Source of the DNA: a virus | IMG/VR virus record: IMGVR_UViG_3300037011_000242 | Location: 1 to 20,838 of that record | Length of the DNA stretch: 20,838 nt | Reading direction: 5' to 3' (one strand) | Shown: positions 1 to 7,153 of the stretch, piece after piece | How the letters are laid out: every line of letters starts with the position of its first letter | Position numbering within the stretch: position 1 is the stretch's first letter | Notes under the pieces: model-generated | What the model was told of the DNA's origin: nothing | The model's input: only the letters and a program-made list of their open reading frames with translations | Databases searched by the model: none | Program-made: the position numbers and the translations under genes

Positions 1-85
1 GTATCGCGCGCATTAGTCAATAATGGGAGTTTCGGCACGAAACGTGTTTTTGGAGTGATCGGTACGAAAAAACAGGAGTTTCTTG
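1..85. other. Leader upstream of the terminase genes with short repeats
   Basis: No coding sequence can be supported here. An 11-bp element occurs twice in direct orientation with one mismatch, TCGGCACGAAA at 32-42 and TCGGTACGAAA at 59-69. The first copy lies within a small inverted repeat, TTTCG/CGAAA at 30-42. An 8-mer, GGAGTTTC, occurs at 26-33 and again at 75-82, where it carries the terminase SD sequence. Repeats just upstream of a small terminase gene can be terminase binding (cos or pac) sites, but that is only a guess from position. The stretch may also hold the end of an upstream gene cut off by the window. Confidence 0.3.
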
Positions 86-607
86 ATGGGCGGCAGGCCA
101 GCGATCCCCGACGCGGTAAAACTTCTTCGAGGGAAGTTGAGGAGCGGTTCGTTGAACCGGAACGCGCCGAACCCGCGCCGCGTCGAACCGGAGATGCCCG
201 CGTTCCTCGATAAGGACGCGCGCAAGGAGTGGCGGCGGCTCGCGCCGCGGATGGTGCAACTCGGGATGCTCACCGAAGTCGACGGGTTGGTCTTCGCCGG
301 TTATTGCGAACTGCTGTCTGAGATCACGCGCGTCAATCGGCAGTTGAAAAAGTTCAAGGGAGACTTTCTCGTTGACAAGGTTGTCGAGGTGTACGAAGAA
401 ACCGATGCGGATGGCAAGGCGATTCGGTGCGAGCGCGTGGAACAGAAACAAAATCCGCTGATCGTCATCAAGAGAAACATTCTTAATCAAATTCGTCTCT
501 ACTGCAGCGAGTTCGGGTTGACTCCGTCGAGTCGCAGCAAGATGATCGTTCCTACCGGGCCACAGGCCGTTCCAGATAAAGACGAGGAGTTTTTGAGTGG
601 ACTATGA
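86..607 (+). CDS. terS: Terminase small subunit, P27 family
   Basis: This is probably the DNA-recognition subunit of the packaging motor; it would bind the phage DNA packaging site and present it to the large subunit next to it. The 173-aa product has the layout of the P27 small terminase family: a basic Gly/Arg/Pro N-terminus (MGGRPAIPD), an N-x-x-EP-like stretch near residue 35, then a P-F-L/W-R-R-L/G-M-L-T/D sequence at about residues 40-70 and the YC motif (AGYCELL) near residue 75. The ATG at 86 is chosen because AGGAG at 74-78 lies 7 nt upstream; a TTG at 83 would add one residue. The C-terminus overlaps the large subunit start by 11 nt, implying coupled translation. The family is recognised by pattern, not by search. 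Confidence 0.88.
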   Translation: MGGRPAIPDAVKLLRGKLRSGSLNRNAPNPRRVEPEMPAFLDKDARKEWRRLAPRMVQLGMLTEVDGLVFAGYCELLSEITRVNRQLKKFKGDFLVDKVVEVYEETDADGKAIRCERVEQKQNPLIVIKRNILNQIRLYCSEFGLTPSSRSKMIVPTGPQAVPDKDEEFLSGL

Positions 608-2360
608 GCCGTGCTCGGTTGATCTGTACGCTCTCGACGTTTGGGAGGGCCGGATCGCCGCGTGCAAGTGGGTCCGGCTCGCGTGCTGGCGGCACCTGCA
701 CGATCGGACTCACGGTCCCGACCGCGGGTTGCGCTTCGACGCGGACACCGCGGATCGCGCGATCAGGTTCTTTTCGGAGTGCCTGGTCTTCTACGAAGGT
801 GAGTTCGACGGGAAGCCGTTCACTCTTCTTCCGTTCGAGGAGTTCATCGTCGGGAGCCTGTTCGGGTGGAAGACCGCGGACGAGTTCCGGCGGTTCCGCA
901 CCGCGTACGTCGAGATGGCGAAGGGGAACGGCAAGTCACCGCTCGCCGCGGGCATCGGGTTGTATGGTCTCATCGCGGACAAGGAGCCGGGTGCCGAGAT
1001 CTACTCGGCCGCGACCACGCGGGATCAGGCCTCGATCCTGTTCCGCGATGCCAAGGCCTTCGTGGAAGGGTCCGAGGCTCTCCTCCGGCGGTTGATCGTT
1101 GACAAGGGAAACATCGGCTACGCGGCGCAGAACAGTTTCTTCCGGCCGGTGTCTTCGGAGCACCGGGGGCTCGACGGGAAGCGGCCGCACATCGCGTTGA
1201 TCGACGAGATCCACGAACACCCCAGCGACATCGTGGTGAACAAGATGCGCGCCGGCACGAAGGGTCGCCGGCAAGCGCTCATCTTCGAGATCACGAACAG
1301 CGGATACGACCGGCACTCGGTTTGCTATCAGCATCACGAGTACACCGAGAAGATCCTCGAGGGCGTCGGCGTCGAGAACGGGATGGCGAACGACTCGTGG
1401 TTCGGGTACATGACCGGTCTCGACGTTTGCGAGAACCACGCCAACGAGGGGAAGTCGATCCCCGTGGACGATTGCCCCGACTGCGACTCCTGGAAGGACG
1501 AGTCGAAGTGGCTCAAGGCCAATCCGGGCCTCGACGTGATCATCCCGAGAAAGTATCTTCGAGAGCAGGTCGCCGAAGCGAGCGAGATGCCTTCGAAGGA
1601 GAACATCGTCAAGCGGTTGAACTTCTGCATCTGGACGGAGAGCGTCACCAAGTGGATGTCGCTCGACAGGTGGCGCGTCTGCGACGGCATCGCCGATCCG
1701 GAGGAACTCCGCGGCCGATCCTGCTACGGCGGTCTCGACCTGTCATCGGTCAACGACGTCACCGCGTGGATCAAGGTGTTTCCGCCCGAAGAGGAAGGCG
1801 AGAAGTACAAAGTTCTCTGCCGGTTCTTCCTTCCCGCGGACAACCTGCGGGAGCGCGTGCGGCGCGACAAGGTTCCCTACGACGTTTGGGTGCGGCAGGG
1901 CTTCATCACGACGACTCCGGGGAACATCATCGACTACGCCTTCATCCTGGCGGCTATCGAGCAGGACACGAAGGACTTCATGATCGTGGAGCTGGCGTTC
2001 GACCGGTGGGGATCGCAGAAGATCACGACGGATCTTCAGAACCTCGGCTTCGAGGTCGAGGGGAAGAAGAACCTGATCCAGTTCGGTCAGGGGTTCGCGT
2101 CGATGGCCGCACCGACCAAGGAACTGGAGAAGATGGTTCTCGCCGGTGAACTGGCTCACGGAGGAAACCCGGTGCTCGCGTGGATGGTCAGCAACACGGT
2201 CGTGCGCACCGACCCGGCGGGGAACATCAAGCCGGACAAGGAGAGAAGCACGGAGCGCATCGACGGCGTCGTGGGCCTCGTGATGGGGTTGTCGCGCGCG
2301 ATGCTGCGCGTAGACGATACCGACACGGTCTACTCGAGGCGCGGGGTGATCTCCGGGTGA
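597..2360 (+). CDS. terL: Terminase large subunit (packaging ATPase and nuclease)
   Basis: This is the motor ATPase and headful/cos nuclease that pumps DNA through the portal into the prohead. The 587-aa length is normal for Terminase_1-type (HK97-like) proteins. The ATPase domain has a Walker A-like AKGNGKS at residues 108-114 and a Walker B HIALIDEIHEH at about 198-208, followed by the coupling-type sequence FEITNSG near 230. The nuclease half starts at about residue 378 with GGLDLSSVNDVTA (acidic D381), has FDRWGS in the middle, and ends with ERIDGVVGLVMGL, which supplies the last conserved Asp. The start is GTG at 597 with GAGGAG at 584-589. An odd detail is a C-x-H...C-x-x-C pattern at residues 279-296 between the two domains, possibly a metal-binding insertion. 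It overlaps the next gene by 4 nt (GTGA). Confidence 0.96.
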   Translation: MDYEPCSVDLYALDVWEGRIAACKWVRLACWRHLHDRTHGPDRGLRFDADTADRAIRFFSECLVFYEGEFDGKPFTLLPFEEFIVGSLFGWKTADEFRRFRTAYVEMAKGNGKSPLAAGIGLYGLIADKEPGAEIYSAATTRDQASILFRDAKAFVEGSEALLRRLIVDKGNIGYAAQNSFFRPVSSEHRGLDGKRPHIALIDEIHEHPSDIVVNKMRAGTKGRRQALIFEITNSGYDRHSVCYQHHEYTEKILEGVGVENGMANDSWFGYMTGLDVCENHANEGKSIPVDDCPDCDSWKDESKWLKANPGLDVIIPRKYLREQVAEASEMPSKENIVKRLNFCIWTESVTKWMSLDRWRVCDGIADPEELRGRSCYGGLDLSSVNDVTAWIKVFPPEEEGEKYKVLCRFFLPADNLRERVRRDKVPYDVWVRQGFITTTPGNIIDYAFILAAIEQDTKDFMIVELAFDRWGSQKITTDLQNLGFEVEGKKNLIQFGQGFASMAAPTKELEKMVLAGELAHGGNPVLAWMVSNTVVRTDPAGNIKPDKERSTERIDGVVGLVMGLSRAMLRVDDTDTVYSRRGVISG

Positions 2361-2536
2361 AAGCGTTCATCTTGAAAGTCGCGTCGCACGTAGAGTTCTG
2401 CGACGTGTGCCTGTTCGGCGGCTTCGCGTTATTGGGGTATGGCCTGTGGCTGTATCTGCCGTGGCTTTCCTACGTCGTCTGTGGAGGCGTTCTTATGTCG
2501 ATCGGTCTTTTCATGGGACGGGGTAGCGGCACGTGA
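2357..2536 (+). CDS. Small two-helix membrane protein between terminase and portal
   Basis: This 59-aa protein starts at a GTG in a GTGA overlap with the large terminase stop and ends in another GTGA overlap with the portal start, so it appears to be translated by coupling. After a short N-terminal part (residues 1-15) it is almost wholly hydrophobic: one segment at about 19-36 (LFGGFALLGYGLWLYL) and a second at about 38-54 (LSYVVCGGVLMSIGLFMG), with a short Pro/Trp turn between them, predicting a helical hairpin in the membrane. There are two Cys at the start of the first helix (CDVC). Small membrane proteins at this position occur in other HK97-like phages, from memory, but no function is known to me. 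The tight overlaps on both sides are the main evidence that it is a real gene. Confidence 0.72.
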   Translation: MKAFILKVASHVEFCDVCLFGGFALLGYGLWLYLPWLSYVVCGGVLMSIGLFMGRGSGT

Positions 2537-3804
2537 GCATCGCGAGTCGGATCATGCGCCCGAAGTCGATGAGCCCCGATGAACTCTCTCGGTTGATCAC
2601 CTCGACATACGGCGGAGGCGCTACCGGGTCCGGCGTGTCCGTCACAACGCGCTCCGCGATGCGGGCGATGGCGGTTCACTCGTGCGTCACGATCAAGGCC
2701 AACGCCATCGCGCAACTCCCGTGTCACCTGATGCAGCGCGACGGGCGGAACAAGAAACAGGCAACCGACTTCTACCTGTACTCGCTCTTGCACGATCAAC
2801 CGAACGAGTGGATGACCGCTCCGGAGTTCTGGGGGATGGTCTCGGCGTGTCTCGATCTTCAGGGGAACTTCTTCGCGTTGAAGACCGGGTTGCCGGGGCG
2901 ACCGATCCGCGAGATCGTTCCGTGTGCTATCGGTTCCGTGGAGGAAGTGATCCAGACGCCGAACTACGGGCTGTGGTACAAGGTCCGTCGGCCCACGTCG
3001 GACTCGACGAACGACGGCACGATGAAGAACTCGTCCACCATCGTGGACACCATCCCAGGAAACCGGATCATGCACCTGCGCGGTCTCGTGCTGAACGGTT
3101 TCATGGGACTTAATCCGATCGCCTACGCGCGCGAGTCCATCGGCCTGGCTCTCTCGACGGAGAAGCACGCGGCGAAGTTGTTCTCCCACGGAACGCTGCT
3201 CGGCGGTCTCCTGAAGTGGGACAAGCACTTCAAGAGCGACGATGATGCGAAGCGTCTCATCGCGTCGTTCAACGAAGTTTATTCCTCGGTGGAGAACGCG
3301 CACAAGACGGCGCTCCTCGAGGACGGCGTCACCTGGGAGAAGATGCAGATGACCTCCGAGGATTCGCAGTTCATGGAGGCGCGGAACTTCCAGAAGAAAG
3401 AGATCGTCGATTTGTTTTTCGGGATGCCGTTGTCGATGCTGCAGAGCGGCGACAAGGTGGCGACGTACGCGAGCGCGGAACAGTTCGCGCTCCAGTTCGT
3501 GACGTACACGTTGATGCCGCGGCTGGTGAACATCGAACGCGGGGTGAGTCGCGATTGCCTGACGTCGGAGGAGAAGAAGATCTACTACCCGAAGTTTTCC
3601 GCCGAAGGATTGCTCCGCGGGGATTCGGCCGCGCGGGCAACGTGGTATCGGGAGATGATCAACGCCGAGGTGATCTGTCCCAACGAGGCGCGGGAGAAGG
3701 AAGACTACAACCCCTACGACGGTGGCGACGAGTTCAGGACTCGCACGAGTTCGGTCAAGCAGCCCGAGAGCGCGCCGCCTCCGAAAGAAGGAGCGCCGAA
3801 ATGA
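2533..3804 (+). CDS. Portal protein, HK97 type
   Basis: This 423-aa protein is expected to form the dodecameric ring at one head vertex through which DNA enters and leaves and to which the connector and tail attach. The sequence follows the HK97-like portal family: an early AVHSCVTIKANAIAQLP helix near residue 50, the LLHDQPNEWMTAPEFW segment near 90, LRGLVLNGFMGLNPIAYAR near 185, and GMPLSMLQSGDKVATYAS at about 297-314. The C-terminal part (LRGDSAARATWYREMI, then CPNEAREKEDYNPYDGGDEF) is also typical of the family. The start is GTG at 2533, overlapping the small membrane protein gene by 4 nt. It ends in an ATGA overlap with the protease gene. Length and order (terminase, portal, protease, capsid) are standard. 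Confidence 0.95.
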   Translation: MSIASRIMRPKSMSPDELSRLITSTYGGGATGSGVSVTTRSAMRAMAVHSCVTIKANAIAQLPCHLMQRDGRNKKQATDFYLYSLLHDQPNEWMTAPEFWGMVSACLDLQGNFFALKTGLPGRPIREIVPCAIGSVEEVIQTPNYGLWYKVRRPTSDSTNDGTMKNSSTIVDTIPGNRIMHLRGLVLNGFMGLNPIAYARESIGLALSTEKHAAKLFSHGTLLGGLLKWDKHFKSDDDAKRLIASFNEVYSSVENAHKTALLEDGVTWEKMQMTSEDSQFMEARNFQKKEIVDLFFGMPLSMLQSGDKVATYASAEQFALQFVTYTLMPRLVNIERGVSRDCLTSEEKKIYYPKFSAEGLLRGDSAARATWYREMINAEVICPNEAREKEDYNPYDGGDEFRTRTSSVKQPESAPPPKEGAPK

Positions 3805-4703
3805 TCGACGATCAGAAAAACTTACAGGGGGCAGGGATGATACAGAATCATCGCAACGGGAAGAACGCGGAAGCGGTGGCGCGCTTCTGGGGCAAGTCCC
3901 TGGACAAGCCGGACTGGTACTCGGTGAAGGGGCTGACGGAGGACGAGGGCGAGGTGATGATCTACGACATCATCGGGTGGCCGTACAACGACGCCACCGA
4001 ACTCGTGCGCGCGATCCGCGGCTTCACCGGGAAGTCGCTTCTCGTGCGGATTAACTCTCCCGGTGGTGACGTGTTCGACGGGACGGCGATCTTCAACGCG
4101 CTGGCGAACCACTCCGCGAAGGTCACGACTCGCGTGGAAGGGGTCGCCGCGTCGATGGCGTCGGTGCTGGCGATGGCCGGCAAGGAAGTGCAGGCATACT
4201 CCAACACGATGATGATGATCCACGACCCGTGGGTCATCGCGATGGGCAATCAATACGACCTGCGCGAGATCGCGGACCTGCTGGAGAAGATCGGCGGGAA
4301 CCTCATGGACATCTACACGGGCAAGACGAAGACCGGGAAGAAGGAAATGAAGCAGATGATGGCCGACGAGACGTGGATGACGGCCAAGGAAGCGGAGGAG
4401 AAGGGATTCGTCGACACCGTGCTCACGTCCGGCAAGGCGGCGAAGGCCCAGTTTGACCTGTCGATGTACGCGAACGCTCCGGATGGTTTCTCCGGGGTGA
4501 AGACAGGGCGTGACCTGACGGAACGCGAGATCGAACGTGCCCTGCGGGACGCAGGCGCGAGTCGAAACTTCGCGCGCGCCGTCGCTGTGGGACGCAGCGA
4601 CGGCGACTCTGGAGATCAGCGGGACGCTGAAAACCAGAGGCTGCAGCACGTGGACGGCATCCGGGCGGAACTGACTCGAATCATATCAAAGGTGAGGAGG
4701 TAA
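3801..4703 (+). CDS. Prohead maturation protease, ClpP-like serine protease
   Basis: This 300-aa protein should cleave the scaffold (delta) part of the capsid protein and itself inside the prohead. It has the ClpP fold signature: INSPGGDVFDG at residues 84-94 (oxyanion region), the nucleophile Ser118 in GVAASMASVLAMAG, His141 in MMMIHDPW, and a likely third catalytic residue Asp189 in ADETWMTAKEAEEKGFVD. A C-terminal stretch, LTEREIERALRDAGASRNFA (239-258), is common in phage members of the family. The ATG at 3801 overlaps the portal stop (ATGA) and has AAGGAG at 3788-3793, 7 nt upstream; an alternative ATG at 3837 would remove 12 residues. The capsid gene follows after 5 nt, as expected for protease and substrate. 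Confidence 0.94.
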   Translation: MIDDQKNLQGAGMIQNHRNGKNAEAVARFWGKSLDKPDWYSVKGLTEDEGEVMIYDIIGWPYNDATELVRAIRGFTGKSLLVRINSPGGDVFDGTAIFNALANHSAKVTTRVEGVAASMASVLAMAGKEVQAYSNTMMMIHDPWVIAMGNQYDLREIADLLEKIGGNLMDIYTGKTKTGKKEMKQMMADETWMTAKEAEEKGFVDTVLTSGKAAKAQFDLSMYANAPDGFSGVKTGRDLTEREIERALRDAGASRNFARAVAVGRSDGDSGDQRDAENQRLQHVDGIRAELTRIISKVRR

Positions 4704-4708
4704 CGGAA

Positions 4709-5944
4709 ATGGAAGGACTCAAGCAGTTGATCGAGGACCTCGGGCGCGCGTTCGAGGAGTTCAGGGGAGAGAACGACCGGCGGATCAAGGCTATCGAAGC
4801 CAAGGGCAGCGTGGACCCGTTGCTCACGGAGAAGGTGGAGAAGATCAACGCGGAGATGGGCACGATGGTCGCCACGAAGAAAAACTTCGAGGCGATGAAG
4901 GCGCAGTTGGAGGCCATCGAGACCGCGGTCGCGCGGGCCGAGTTCCCCGGCGGTGGCAGGACGGAGAAAAACCCCGACAAGGCGGCGCACGCCAAGGCGT
5001 TCGATCGCTGGTTCCGCAAGGGCGTCTCCGACGGCCTGATGGATCTGCAAATCAAGGCCTCCGCGTCAACGCTCTCCGACCCGGATGGTGGCTTCACCGT
5101 TCCGGAGGAAGTGGATTCGGCCATCGACCGCGTCGCGCAGACCATGTCCGCGATGCGCCGGCTCTGCACGGTCCGGTCGATCTCGACCGACACGTACAAG
5201 AAGCTCGTCAACCAGGGCGGAGCCTCCAGCGGGTGGGTCGCGGAGAAGGCGTCGCGCGCCGAGACCAACACGCCGACCCTGGCGGAGATCGCCATCAACA
5301 CGAAGGAGATCTACGCACAGCCGGCAGCCACGCAGACCCTGCTCGACGACAGCGCCATCGACATCGGCGGGTGGTTGGCCGACGAGGTGGGGATCGAGTT
5401 CAACGAGCAGGAAGGCGACTCGTTCATCCACGGGAACGGCGTCGAGAAGCCCAAGGGCATCGCCGGATACACGATGATCGCGAACTCCGGTTACTCCTGG
5501 GGCAAGGTCGGCTTCACCGTCTCGGGGCACGCGACGCTCCTCAACAACGCCGACAAGTTGATCGACCTGCAGCACTCGCTGAAGGCGATCTACCGCGGGA
5601 GTTCGGCGTGGCTCATGAACGACATCACCTTCTCCGTCCTCCGCAAGTTCAAGGATGGCGAGGGGAACTACCTCTGGAGGCCGGGTCTCCAGGAGGGGCA
5701 GTCGGACACGCTGCTCGGCAAGCCGGTCGAGATCGACGACAACGTGGACGACATCGGTGCGGGGAAGTTCCCCGTCTTCTTCGCCAACTTCAAGCGGGCA
5801 TACCTGATCATCGACCGCCTCGGCACGCGCGTTCTGCGCGACCCGTACACCAGCAAGCCGTTCGTTCTGTTCTACACGACCAAGCGGGTTGGTGGCGGGA
5901 TCGTGATGTACGAAGCGATCAAGGCTCTCAAGATCTCGGCGTAA
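4709..5944 (+). CDS. Major capsid protein, HK97 fold with N-terminal delta domain
   Basis: This is the main shell protein of the head. The 411-aa product starts with a charged, helical, coiled-coil-like region (residues 1 to about 75), matching the delta/scaffold domain that is removed by the maturation protease. A Gly/Pro-rich linker (EFPGGGRTEKNPDKA, about 78-92) follows. The mature part shows the Phage_capsid family pattern: SDPDGGFTVPEEV at 123-135, GWVAEKASRAETNTPTL near 175-191, EFNEQEGDSFIHGNGVEKPKG near 231-251, and an ALKISA end. No separate scaffold gene is seen, consistent with a fused scaffold. The ATG at 4709 is preceded by a near-perfect SD (AGGAGG at 4695-4700). The exact cleavage site cannot be told from sequence alone; somewhere around residues 75-120 is likely. 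Confidence 0.95.
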   Translation: MEGLKQLIEDLGRAFEEFRGENDRRIKAIEAKGSVDPLLTEKVEKINAEMGTMVATKKNFEAMKAQLEAIETAVARAEFPGGGRTEKNPDKAAHAKAFDRWFRKGVSDGLMDLQIKASASTLSDPDGGFTVPEEVDSAIDRVAQTMSAMRRLCTVRSISTDTYKKLVNQGGASSGWVAEKASRAETNTPTLAEIAINTKEIYAQPAATQTLLDDSAIDIGGWLADEVGIEFNEQEGDSFIHGNGVEKPKGIAGYTMIANSGYSWGKVGFTVSGHATLLNNADKLIDLQHSLKAIYRGSSAWLMNDITFSVLRKFKDGEGNYLWRPGLQEGQSDTLLGKPVEIDDNVDDIGAGKFPVFFANFKRAYLIIDRLGTRVLRDPYTSKPFVLFYTTKRVGGGIVMYEAIKALKISA

Positions 5945-5979
5945 GATCTGACTTTCACTACGACAGGAGGTAAAAGATC

Positions 5980-6420
5980 ATGAAGGATTCGTACAGTCAC
6001 TTGGTTCCGGTTCAGGCGGTCGCGCCGGTGAAGGTGCTGGATGCGACCGTTCCCGCCGCGGCTGAAGTCGATCTCGCCGGGTTCAACTCGGCGCTGATCG
6101 TCACCAGTTGGGGCGCGAAGGTCGGTGGCGACACCGGCACGATCGACGTGGCTCTCACGCACGCCGATGACAACGGTTCCGGCGCGGCCGGTGCATACGC
6201 GGACGTGGCCGCGAAGGACGTGCTGGGCGTGACGCCTTCCTCGGGCATCATCAAGAACCTGGCGGGCGGCGCGGTGAACGCCGGCATCGCCAAGGTCGGG
6301 TACGTCGGCGGGAAGCGGTTCATCAAGATCACGGTGACCGAGTCCGATGCCAACGCGACTGGCACGATCATGTCGATCGTGGTAGTCAAGGGTCACGGGC
6401 AGGACGCTCCGGCGGTCTAG
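5980..6420 (+). CDS. Probable head decoration or capsid-associated protein
   Basis: This 146-aa protein lies right after the capsid gene, with AGGAGG at 5965-5970 before its ATG. It is rich in Ala, Gly, Val and Thr and poor in charged helices, suggesting a beta-sandwich. Its layout (ATVPAAAEVDLAGFNSALIV early, ADDNGSGAAGAYADVAAKDVLG in the middle, then KVGYVGGKRFIKITVT and a final hydrophobic strand) resembles a family of small proteins often found beside HK97-type capsid genes. I recognise the pattern, in particular GY-GGKR, but not a proven function. Position and small size suggest a cement or decoration protein on the capsid surface. A strong hairpin at 6446-6477 lies shortly downstream, which could insulate high expression of capsid and this gene. 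Confidence 0.6.
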   Translation: MKDSYSHLVPVQAVAPVKVLDATVPAAAEVDLAGFNSALIVTSWGAKVGGDTGTIDVALTHADDNGSGAAGAYADVAAKDVLGVTPSSGIIKNLAGGAVNAGIAKVGYVGGKRFIKITVTESDANATGTIMSIVVVKGHGQDAPAV

Positions 6421-6445
6421 CAACACCGTTCCCTTAAGTGGGATA

Positions 6446-6477
6446 GGCCTCGGGAGGTGATCCGGCCTCCCGAGGCC
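6446..6477 (+). promoter_or_regulatory. Intergenic 12-bp hairpin (terminator, attenuator or mRNA stabiliser)
   Basis: GGCCTCGGGAGG at 6446-6457 is exactly complementary to CCTCCCGAGGCC at 6466-6477, with an 8-nt loop. It is 26 nt after the stop at 6420 and before the SD of the next gene (ACGGAGGA at 6492-6499). No T-run follows, so it is not a standard Rho-independent terminator. A partial terminator or a 3' stabiliser of the capsid-region mRNA is plausible. No promoter-like sequence was recognised in this gap. Confidence 0.6.
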
Positions 6478-6506
6478 GCAACCAACGGATAACGGAGGAA
6501 GCGCAC

Positions 6507-7085
6507 ATGGCAGACACGTCGTATCAGCCGAAGGTGTACAGGAAGCAGGGCGGCGAGGAACTGGTCGTTGCCGACGGTGGACAGATCCTCGTCGAGAGCG
6601 GCGGGAAGATCATGCTCGGCGCGGTCGAACTGGCCATGGCCGGTGCCGCCATCGCGGACATCACCGCGACCGCCGCGGAGATCAACGCGGTTGCCGACGT
6701 TTCCGAGAACACGGAGATCGTCATCGCCGCGAACGTCATCACCGCCGCTGAGAGTGGGAAGACTTTCTTCCTGAACGCGGCCGCGGAGTTTGCCTCGACG
6801 CTCCCGGCTCCCGCCGCGGGGCTGCGATTCTCCTTCATCGTGACCGCCGCTCCGGTGGGTGCCAACTACACGGTTGGCACGAACGCGGGAGCGAACATCA
6901 TCAAACTGCTCTGTGTCAACGCAGAAGGCGTTGCCGGCGCGTCGGACACGGACGCCGATGTCGTGAACTTCGTGGACGGTCAGGCGGTTGCTGGTGACCG
7001 GCTGGACGTGATCTGCGACGGCACCAACTGGTTCGCGTACGGGTCCACCAAGGTCGCCGCGGGGATGACCTCGGGCACGACTTAA
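6507..7085 (+). CDS. Probable virion surface or head-fibre-like protein
   Basis: This 192-aa Ala- and Gly-rich protein has the style of phage fibre and appendage proteins. Near the N-terminus there are two short GG repeats (ADGGQILVESGGKIMLG, about residues 22-38), followed by ADITATAAEINAVADV near 50-65; the T-A-T-A-A-E-[IL]-N motif is common as a stalk or linker in phage head- and tail-fibre proteins. The C-terminal part looks beta-rich and ends with CDGTNWFAYGSTKV. Its placement between capsid and connector genes favours a head-attached appendage over a tail fibre. The SD ACGGAGGA (6492-6499) supports the ATG at 6507. It is the only gene in the window flanked by hairpins on both sides, so its expression level may be set independently. 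Function is inferred. Confidence 0.55.
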   Translation: MADTSYQPKVYRKQGGEELVVADGGQILVESGGKIMLGAVELAMAGAAIADITATAAEINAVADVSENTEIVIAANVITAAESGKTFFLNAAAEFASTLPAPAAGLRFSFIVTAAPVGANYTVGTNAGANIIKLLCVNAEGVAGASDTDADVVNFVDGQAVAGDRLDVICDGTNWFAYGSTKVAAGMTSGTT

Positions 7086-7106
7086 TCGGCACTTAACACC
7101 ATCCGT

Positions 7107-7134
7107 GGTGGGCCGGTCTCGATGACGGCCCACC
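7107..7134 (+). promoter_or_regulatory. Second intergenic hairpin, after the fibre-like gene
   Basis: GGTGGGCCG at 7107-7115 is complementary to CGGCCCACC at 7126-7134 (9 bp, 10-nt loop; a slightly longer version with a bulge is also possible). It starts 21 nt after the stop at 7085 and ends before the SD of the next gene (AGAGGG at 7141-7146). No T-run follows. It may be an attenuator or stabiliser, paired with the hairpin at 6446-6477. Confidence 0.52.
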
Positions 7135-7153
7135 TTGAAAAGAGGGTTGAGCG

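Noticed and set aside
3555-3800. Upstream extension of the protease reading frame into the portal gene
   Set aside because: The extension overlaps conserved portal sequence and encodes Arg-rich shadow sequence. The ATG at 3801 has a strong SD and the typical ATGA overlap.
6446-6477. Hairpin considered as a classical Rho-independent terminator
   Set aside because: The stem is strong but there is no T-run after it, and essential neck and tail genes follow on the same strand with no recognisable promoter. It is kept as a hairpin of uncertain role.
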